Source: Arthrinium phaeospermum (lineage: Eukaryota; Ascomycota; Sordariomycetes; Amphisphaeriales; Apiosporaceae). Taken from it: a stretch of 64,000 nt of DNA. The position numbers were made by a program, and so were the translations under genes. Below, in pieces: positions 56,264 to 64,000 of this stretch (positions within the stretch are counted from its first letter, which is position 1; each line of letters begins with the position of its first letter). A model generated the notes under the pieces. That model was not told where the DNA came from. It did not search any database and saw only the letters and a program-made list of their open reading frames with translations. The stretch lies in assembly GCA_006503535.1 (NCBI GenBank), contig QYRS01000001.1, forward strand, positions 558,001 through 622,000. Direction: 5' to 3'.

Positions 56264-59200
56264 TCAGCGCAATCTGGTCATCGCGAAGGGCGGTCTGGAC
56301 CGCACGCGGCCCACCTCCACGATTGTGTGTTTGGCGTCGCCCACATCGATCGCCGTCAACGACTGGCCATCGTGGAACTGATTGAAAACCTGTGTTATGT
56401 CACGCCCGCCCATTGTGCCAGTAGGGAATCGGCCGCAGGATGGTGGTCAAGGTAGGCTAGGCACGGGAGGTCAGCATTGTAGAAGCGAGAGATGAAGGAG
56501 GAGCTGCAAACCTCCTATATCGTAGATCCTGTCGTTGTAAGACACATACATGCCTGTTCATGCCCCGGAGGACGAATGTGTCAACAGCCCATTCGTACAA
56601 ATGCATATCAAACCGGATTGTGGAACTTAGACGCACCGTGTGCTGGAGTATCGTGGCTCCGCAGCTCCTTCGCGGACAAAACAAGAGGGCTTGTTTGGGG
56701 GAAAGTCGTACCCGTGTCGTTAGTGGGCTTTATCAATCCACACCGGTAAAGCTGTAGTGATGTTTTTACATCTCGGTTAAGCGACCCGACGTCTATGTTC
56801 AGCTGGTGAGGCCCTTGAAACGCTTTCTGGGCCGCCTCCTCTTGCCCATATTGCTCTGGAGAAATCCTGATACGATAAGATGAACAGATGAGCATATGTA
56901 AGTCACGGAGATGTTGGCAAGACCTACTGCTTATATCATAAACAGCCCCGTCCAGTACACGCCAGTCGGACATGCCTAGTTCGGCGTTGAACTCGGCCAC
57001 CTAGCAACAATTTAGCATCGCCTTGGTCTCTATGCACGGGGGACGCCCGCCAGTTGAGTTGGGCTCACCTCCGGTTCCGGTACCACGGAATCAGGGTTCC
57101 CCATGATGGAGACTGTCTTAAAGTGGCACGGAGGTTCCACACCCCTTGGTTTGCGTCGTTGTCCGGAAGGGCCTTGCCATATGGCGTCTTCACCAAACCT
57201 TGCTCACTTCAGTCTTCAATTCTGGGGGAATTGGGTAGCACGACCAGCCTTGGGAATCGGCTGTCTTGATCAGTAAAAGGCCATGCCGGGCGATCTCGGC
57301 AGGAAGGAGGCAACGCTCTGCACGTGGTTCCAGAATGAGGGGTGCCTTGGCCGCGGGCTCCCAAAATGGAAGCTGGTATGCAACAAGTCTCGTGTCCAGT
57401 TCGAAACGAGGAACTCTGAAATTAAATGCAGCCCAATCCCATGGCATGGATTTAGCCCCCAGGTCCACGGAGTCGGCAGAGCTCATTATAGGATTGGAGG
57501 CATGCAGTGGCTCATGGTTGGTGCAGTCCTGGCCCAGCCATGTGCAAAAGACCCGCGTCAATCAATTGGGTGCGGATGACCACTAGGTATTGCCCGGGAT
57601 GACTCAGCAGTTGAGGATTGGTGCCGTCAATAGAAGTAACCTCGTGGTACATTGCGTCCCATCGCCGCCCAAATCTGCCATGACACGGCTCTTCGGGGCA
57701 CTGGGTCCCGCCATATCTGTGGGGGGTTATGGATCTAGTGTCTCCGCCGGGGATGGTATCGCAGGCAAGCTTGCCATCATGCTTCGCGTTATTAGCGCCA
57801 AAGGAAGATGAAGGGGAATGTGACCTTACAGGTATGCTATACCAGCAATTATGGAACTGACGGCCGATAGACTTGGGTTTGGAGTTCGACGCACCGCCTC
57901 CCGGCCGCGAGAAGCCGTTATTTGAAGGCCGGTGGCGACGCGTCGACATGCCCCATGTTGCTCGCGAGAATGGAATCTGCAGAATCTAGCGATATCCCTT
58001 CTCAACTGAACAAAGCTCCAAAGACTATTTTTCCATATCCGCTCGTGTTGGGATCTGCTTGGGTTCAGACGCCAGTGCCTGGCTTCTACTTCCTCCTTCT
58101 CTTCTCCATCGCCGCTCGAACTTGTCCCAGCGGGCCTCGGAAGTCGTCGACGTGTGAGGTTGGTACAGAAGTACCGCCGCCCCACGCCATAAACCATGCG
58201 GGATGCAGCGCCTTAGTGCCTTTCTTGCTCACAACACTCTTCCAGAAGCTCTCGTCGAATAAATACGAAAGGACGAACGGCGGTACGGTCAGTGTAGGAG
58301 CGGGCGCATCACGGTATGCAAGAACGCCCCATCCATCCCGGGGAAGTTTGTTGTAGGCGGAAAAAATCTGGGCGTCGTTCTGATCAAAGACCGGGAACGT
58401 CATATCTTGTCCACAAATATCTCCTATTGGGAGGATATATGGAAGCCTAGCACGGCCACCAATCGACGAGCGGCACCCGAAGACATGACTTTCAAAGCTG
58501 AAGCCCAGTTCGCGTATCTGCTCCTCTCCCATGTACGCCTCCCCATCAAGCAAAGACAACTGAAACTCTTCTCTTCGGCCAGGAATATCGAATGCGCCAG
58601 CTCGTGTAGAATAACGCTGGCCTGGCTGAAGCGCGCCGTCGATGCCTGGGCCGGCGTAGGACTCCTTTCTACTAGCACACGCAGAAATGCCTATAGATGA
58701 CGTGAGCTTCAGGGCACGTGGACAAATGACAGGGCTTGGGGTATTGTTAATTACGACGTTGAGCCAGATGAAACGGCGCCAGCGCCATTGTCCCATCTGA
58801 TTCTGCTGCTCCATGGCAAGCGCACTCAATCCCTGGGAGGCAACACTATCTATATCGGTATCATACGTGTAGCTGGATTCATCTAGATCGATCAGTTTCG
58901 TCAGCAACTTCGCTCGAGTTTAGGGGAAGCAGGGCGAAACAGACCGCGAAAGCCGAACAAAAGGGGCTGTGTAAGGCGGAAAAGCTGGTCCCGCGCTGAG
59001 CAACATACCCTTGTTGGCGGGACAGCTCAGCACGGCTACGGTACTTAATAGCCCAGACGGGGTCATCCCTTCTCGGCGACGAGCTCCCCGTCCGCGGTAC
59101 CGGTGAAGTGTCCGAGTAGACCAAGTCTCCGAAAAGTAGTGCATCCAGCCTGTCATATCGATGAGAGCCAAGTACATATACGATGGAAGACGATGGGGGC

Positions 59201-59927
59201 AGCCTTCTTACCAGGGGTCCTTCTCCTCTATAAGCTTTACCAACGTCCTGTTGCAAAACTCCAAAATGATACGCAGCTCCTTCCAGATCCGGCCGTTTTG
59301 GGGGTTCCAGCTCCGGATAGGACGGGTACGGATTGATTTCCTTTCATCGACGACTGGCTTCCAGTCATGTGGCTCCCACCACCTTTCCTTCTTGAAAAAG
59401 TCAAACCAGTCGTCCTCGTTTACGTCGAGGAGTCTTCCTCATGGAGCCTCCGGTTCTCAACGGGGTCATAGTCAACGGCGGAATGACCCCCGTCGAGTCT
59501 TTCCTCATGGAGCCTCCGGTTCTCAACGGGGTCATAGTCAACGGCGGAATGACCCCCATGTACCTGAGAAGAGCCCAAGTTTTCATTCAACGGGGAGCTG
59601 GTATGAACAGATGCCCCGAGGTCCATCTGGCGTCCAAGTTAGGATCATCAATGGTCTATCCAAAACGGAACTGGTAAAGCTATTTTAGTCCAGATAGGAG
59701 GAACGACCTACAAACTGTGCTCGCTGGCTGTATAGAAACTGATCGAGATCCGTTTCGCCTTCATCACGTTCTGGTAGATCATTGAAAAAGACGGGATCAA
59801 GGCGAGGAAATATTGGGTTCAGCAGGGAGTGAATCTTGTCGTCCCCAAGGTCGCCAACCACTGAAGCTCCGTACTTCTCAGCCCAGGGGGATAAGGGCCG
59901 CGCTGGCGTTGTAGTTTCGTCAGACAT
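56264..59927 (-). CDS. large protein with HELAH motif and twin cytochrome-b5-like domains, copy 2 (frames interrupted)
   Basis: The ATG is at 59925-59927. The N-terminus shares SPWA...P(I/L)FP(R/S)LDP with copy 1. Then come a duplicated 22-residue unit (GGHSAVDYDPVENRRLHEE), a Trp-rich stretch and IWKELRIILEFCNRTLVKLI. A zincin-like motif, VILHELAHSIF, lies at 58592-58606, followed by RELGFSFESHVFG and VPPFVLSYLFDESFWKSVVS with KKGTKALHP. The first b5-like domain has AEFNAELGMSDWRVLDGAVY and then GQEEAAQKAFQGPH. The second has LSAKELRSHDTP, YNDRIYDIG, YLDHHPAADSLLAQWAG, RDITQVFNQFHDGQSL and stops at 56264-56266. The HHP and F-x3-H pairs fit heme ligands. Single-base losses occur near 58570 and 56405. 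A metallopeptidase or a redox protein are both possible; neither is proven. Confidence 0.6.
59440..59571 (-). repeat. 66-bp in-frame tandem duplication in copy 2
   Basis: The block CATGGAGCCTCCGGTTCTCA starting at 59440 recurs at 59506, and the two copies match over at least 54 bases. The period is 66 bp, exactly 22 codons, so the minus-strand frame is kept and the unit GGHSAVDYDPVENRRLHEE appears twice. Copy 1 has a single counterpart. Confidence 0.9.
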
Positions 59928-60354
59928 CGCGTTCGACTAAGAGATTATGTGTGGGGGTGTAGGTCGGACGGCGTCGCAACATGAAGCTTACTCGAACAAA
60001 ACGAAATGTACCGTCGGTGAACATTCTATATGTTAAAATAGCTGCCATATCGGATCAATGAATAATGGTACGACCAATTGGACAAAGAAGATGAGGAATG
60101 TGGTTTACGAAAACAAACATCAAGTCTTCTGTAAGACGTCTTTGTCTTGGACTGCCGGAGCTCAGTGGGGCTGCCGCGGGGCAGGAAGGACCCCGCCATA
60201 CCTGCCCGGCAGCGCGACGCGTAAAGAACAAGCAAATGCAGTAAATGTACCACAGTAGCACTCACGAGGTATTCACCAAGTATACCTACCTACAGTGCAA
60301 TTGACTCCAGTACCCGATTTCGCCTGTCCTTCCTACGCCCAGGCAAGCGCAGCC
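59928..60354. other. divergent promoter region
   Basis: 427 bases separate the start of the copy-2 large gene from the Fta4 start. They should hold both promoters. No other feature is visible. Confidence 0.45.
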
Positions 60355-61247
60355 ATGGCGCCCCCGACCATCCTCGCCCACAAGTCCGCCTTCCTGTCGG
60401 CGCAGACGCTCCAGCTGTCGCAGACCCTCGCGCCCTCGGCCGCCTGGCGCAACCACGCCCACCACCAGCACGAGGACGCCGCCGCCGCCGGCGAAAAGCA
60501 GGCGACCGTGACCGAGAAAGCCGTCGATGACGCGCTGTACCGCCTGAACCACGCCCTGCAGCAGCACGCGCGTCGAGTGCACGCGCCGCAGGCCACGCGC
60601 CACATCGCCGAGCAGATCGACCAGCTCTTCCTCGACATCAACAAGGACGTCGACGACGACCCCGCGGACGGGGAGGGAGACGAGGAGGGGAACAACGTGC
60701 AGAAGGGGGACGAGCTGAGGCAAGGCGCCGACTTTAGTACGTACAGCAGCCCTCTTCTTCTAATGCTAGCCTTTATGAACACCTGCTTACACCTCTCCCA
60801 GCATCCGACCCTGCCATCGCCGCCCTCCCGCCCACCTGGGACCAGATCGACGCCCACGAGACGCAGTCGCGCCCGGCCGAGGCCGCCTACTACGACGACC
60901 TGCAGACGCGGCTCACCGAGCTGTCGGCGCGGCGGGCCGAGACGCGGGCGCGCGTGGAGCGGCTGCGCCATGCAGAACCTGCTGCAGCCCTTTCGCGGCG
61001 ACGCCGGCGCCGGTGCCGATACCGACAACGACGACGAGAATCAAAACAGGAAAGTGCAGGAGAACCTGGTCACGCGCAACGGCGAGGTCGAAAAGGAGCT
61101 GGAGCGCATGCGCGTCCTGCTTGTAAGAGTCGCCGGCCGGGTCGGCAGTTGCCCGCGCAAAACAGCGAAGAGGACGACACGGACATGATAGGAGATCTGG
61201 ACAAGGCAGAGAGAGGCAAAGTCCAAAGCCTTTTGGACTCATTTTGA
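60355..61247 (+). CDS. fta4: kinetochore protein Fta4 (Sim4 complex), two frame breaks
   Basis: The ATG at 60355 starts MAPPTILAHKSAFLSAQTLQ and continues LSQTLAPSAAWR, the N-terminal pattern of Sim4/Mal2-associated Fta4 proteins (PF13093). Helical sequence follows to ELRQGADF. An intron (60737-60801, donor GTACGT, acceptor CCCAG) leads to AIAALPPTWDQI and a coiled coil (ELSARRAETRARVERLR). One break near 60968 precedes MQNLLQPFRGDAGAG and another near 61150 precedes LPAQNSEEDDTDMIGDLDKA and the end at 61247. About 275 residues are expected. The protein acts in the inner kinetochore (CCAN). Because this role is normally conserved and single-copy, the breaks are more likely sequence errors than inactivation. 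Confidence 0.75.
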
Positions 61248-61611
61248 TGCGACTAGATATTTCTCTGAATTTGCTGGGCATGGCATGGCATGGCGTTGGA
61301 AACGGTTGGTTTTACCGGTACGAAATGATACCCCTTTTGACAGTTTCTGCAAAACATTGGCCTCATTGAGCAGCAAAGTTATGTTGAATTCTTTCGTATT
61401 CATACTAGGTAGAGTGTGAGTGCGTTGGGCTCAAGTGACCATTCTTGATTCATCAAGCGAATCCTAGGAGAGGTGATTCATAACCATACTGCCTAAAGCA
61501 TATCCCCAAATCATACTCCTTTGTGCTCCCAAACTACTACCATCCATCCATCCATGACGAAAACTACACTACGTCCCCAGCAGTTTGTCCACGCACCAGT
61601 CCCGAAACCGG
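61248..61611. other. intergenic region between convergent genes
   Basis: 364 bases hold the 3' ends of the Fta4 and calpain genes. No other feature is seen. Confidence 0.4.
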
Positions 61612-64000
61612 TCAAGCAGCCTTGTCGTTAGTAGGGACAATGCTCTTCTTCCGCCGCTCGCTATCGCCAACAAGAGTAGCATCCTTTGAAGAGTCGTCGA
61701 CATCGAGCCCCTGCTCCTTCTTGTCGTCGGGCGTCTCCGGGCCCTTCTCGTTGTCGCTCTCGTCGTCCTGGCCCTTTTCCGAGTCGGAGTCTTCGTCGAC
61801 TTCGTCCTTCTCCGTCTTGTCGCCGCGGTCGTCGCCTTCTTTGGCTTCCTCGCCGTTGTTGTTTTTGTCGCCGCAGCCGCCATCGTGCTTGTTATAGGGG
61901 TTCGGTCGGACCACCCGGAGCTGGACGACTCCTTGTCACGGTCTTCCTCTGCGACCTTGTAGTAGACGCGCAGGCCGATAGTCGCCACGGCGTTCCAAGG
62001 GTTCTTCTCGAACTCGTCTTCGGGCTCGGGCTGCGGAATGGGCGGGGGTGCGACGGGGGGCGTGGGCATGCTCGCTTTGCGCTCCATTATTATCTCGAGC
62101 TCGCGGTCCGAGATGTCGGATACGAAGAGACGTCTGACTCGTCTGAGGATTCCTCTGAAGATGTTACTTCCGTGTCAGATTCTGGCTGGTCCTTGCCTGT
62201 GTCAGAGATTTTGTTGGTATCCTCAGCACAACAGGCATCGACGCATCCTCGGCAACAGCTGTCTGGCTTTGCGAATCCTTAGTCTCATCAGCAACGGCCG
62301 TGGGAGCCCCCGAGTCTGATTTGGTTTCCCCGGCGGCAGGCTTCTGGCTTGCCTCTGGCTCTTGCTTAACTTCCTGCTGGGATACCGTCTCCGTGGCATC
62401 GGGCTGCTGATCTGTCTCTGTTGGTGCGACAGTCTTTGCATCCTCAGGCTTGACTACTGCTGCTGCTGCGGACTGCTCGTCGGCATGCATATGCCCTGGC
62501 GTCTCGTGGGTCAGTGACGCCTCCGACGCAGCATCGTCGGTCCCAGACGTGGGAGTCTTGTCCCCTGCCTCGGTTCCCGATTCAGAGTTCTTCGACGACG
62601 GGCTTTTCAATTCCTCAGACTCGACCTCAGCCTTGGGCGAGACGATCTGAACCCGTTTTTCCTTGAAGAAGACTCGGCCTGCTTGTCAGAGTCACCAGCA
62701 ACATCCGAAGCAATTTTCTCCTTCGCAGCCGCCTTAGCCTCCTTCTTCGCCTGCACTTCTCCTCGTGCCGCGCCTTCTTCGCCTCCATCTTTGCCTTGGC
62801 CTTGGCCTTCTGCTCGCGCCGCTTCATCTGCTCCTTGACGTCAAAGTAGTACTGCCGCTCCCGCGCCCGCATGAGCTTCTTCTTCTGCTCCCGCTTGTCC
62901 TTGTCCTTCTTGCGCCGCTCAAAACTCCTTGGGCCTTCTTCTCCTCCTCCGTCTCGACCACCTGGCCCTTGCTGTGCGCCAGGGTCGTACGACATGCCCA
63001 CCCGCGACCAGCTTGTCGCGGCGGTCACGCGCGTAGCAGCGGACCATCTCCTCTATCGGCAGGATCGACATGTTGCGCGCGTCGCGTTGACCTTATGAGC
63101 ACCGTGTAGTCGCCCGCCTCGAGTTCGAGTTCCACGTTGACGCTGCGCTTCTGGCAGTAGGGGCTGATGCTGCGGACCACGTAGTCCTCCTGGCCGGCCT
63201 TGTGGACGCGGAAGTTCAGCTCGAACCGGTACTGGCCTTCGAGTCCTCGATAGTAGCGGTCGTCCAGCTGCGAGAGTACAATGACGACGGGGCCGGGCTT
63301 GGACGGGTGAAAGCGAACTGCGTGTCGTGGTAGTCGAGCGTCCAAGGAACCGAGACGGTCGTCCAGATGGCCGTGACCTTCCAGTCGGCCCCGAACAGGC
63401 GGGTCCGGTCAAAGGCCTGGTACTTACGGAGGAGGTCTTCGTACGAGATCCAGAAGGCGCCGTCGTCGCCGAAGCGGTGGTTGAGCTTCAGCAGCCAGTC
63501 GGCCGCCTCCTTGGACCCGTCGCTCCAGGCGCCCTTCCACTCGCCCTTGCCAGGGGTTCTTCAGCAGCACGAGCCGGTGGCCGTCTATCTCCACCGCCCG
63601 CATGACGAGTACGCATGGAGCTCGACGATGCCCTTGCGCTCGCCCCAGCCGATCCCCCACATGCCCGTGGAGCAGCCGAAAAGGAACTGGTCGTTGACTT
63701 TCATGAGCTCCTCGTTCCAGAAGTACTCTCGGTCGAGGATGTCCGTAGTATAGATCTCCGAGGTGACGCCGCCGGTGAGGTCCTCAATCCCTTCGCCCGT
63801 GAAGCCGCCCTCGATGGCGGCGTAGTCACCGTGGGCCTTGGCGTAGGCCTTCTCGAGCAGTGGCAGCCACGTCTCGTCGGCGTGCTCGCACTGGGCAAAG
63901 TAGAGAGCCCCGGACCCGCTCTGGTAGGCCTTGCGGTACTGCTCCTCCGAGTTGACGCGCTCGCGGTCCTCCCAGAGGATCCGCTCGAGGAAGCTCTCGT
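61612..64000 (-). CDS. calpain-like cysteine protease, partial, with frame breaks
   Basis: The gene enters from the right edge on the minus strand, so the N-terminus with the catalytic Cys is outside the window. Visible are YFAQCEHADETWLPLLEKAY, FTGEGIEDLTGGVTSEIYTT, WGIGWGERKGIVELHAYS with the catalytic His, VLLKNPW with the catalytic Asn, WSDGSKEAADWLLKLNHRFG and FWISYEDLLRKYQ. A C2-like beta-sandwich follows (PGPVVIVLSQLDDRYYRGLE, then YTVLI). The tail is long, charged and disordered, with a Lys/Arg-rich coil, an acidic Glu/Ser/Thr segment and NPWNAVATIGLRVYYKVAEE, which also recurs in calpain C-termini, ending at 61612. At least four small deletions break the frame, for example near 63550 (in the NPWGKGEW region) and 63605. 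It should be an intracellular calcium-type regulatory protease. Confidence 0.8.

Noticed and set aside
31837..64000. Repeat-induced point mutation as the cause of the broken genes
   Set aside because: The lesions are mainly one-base gains and losses in runs; coding GC content stays high and no excess of C-to-T stop codons is visible.

Overview
The window looks like nuclear DNA of a filamentous ascomycete (Pezizomycotina, probably Sordariomycete-like). Coding regions are GC-rich. Introns are short (about 55-110 nt), with GTAAGT-type donors and CAG/TAG acceptors. The gene content is typically fungal: a HET-domain protein, a self-sufficient CYP505-type P450, a PhiA-type cell wall protein, a DUF3716-like protein, the kinetochore protein Fta4 and a fungal calpain. 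I found no tRNA, rRNA, CRISPR array or complete transposon.

Region 1 (1-31 kb) reads cleanly. In order: a pyridoxal-reductase-like aldo/keto reductase (+), a small membrane protein (+), a degenerate repeat ORF and a C2H2 zinc-finger gene (-), an unrecognised 572-aa protein (+), a CGH/CxxC protein (-), an F-box/ankyrin-like protein (-), a HET protein (-), an HtrL/YibB-like protein (-), a five-domain-type P450:reductase fusion of 1077 aa (-), a family III CoA-transferase (+) and a DUF3716-like regulator (-). Their reading frames and splice sites mostly close without trouble. The exception is a break inside a polyQ/(CA)n microsatellite at about 28.7 kb.

Region 2 (31.8-64 kb) is different. Nearly every gene is recognisable over its full length but broken by one- or two-base indels, mostly in G or C runs: a microsomal-type P450, a second CxH/CxxC protein, PhiA, an MFS transporter, an SDR, an allantoate-permease-like MFS, a GH3 beta-glucosidase, Fta4 and a calpain. 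The beta-glucosidase holds a 201-bp tandem duplication whose two copies differ only in homopolymer length. That points to sequencing or assembly error for at least part of the breakage. Some lesions are larger and could be real decay: a missing YxxxK segment in the SDR and a missing Ser-Asp-Trp nucleophile motif in the GH3 enzyme.

The most novel content is a pair of large, diverged paralogous genes on the minus strand (37.85-41.96 kb and 56.26-59.93 kb). Each has an unrecognised N-terminal region, a segment around an HExxH-like motif (HELAH in copy 2, HEMMV in copy 1) and two C-terminal cytochrome-b5-like folds. They bracket a block with two MFS transporters, an SDR and a GH3 enzyme, and conserved housekeeping genes (Fta4, calpain) begin directly beyond copy 2. 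This bracketed block is the best candidate for an accessory, undescribed locus.
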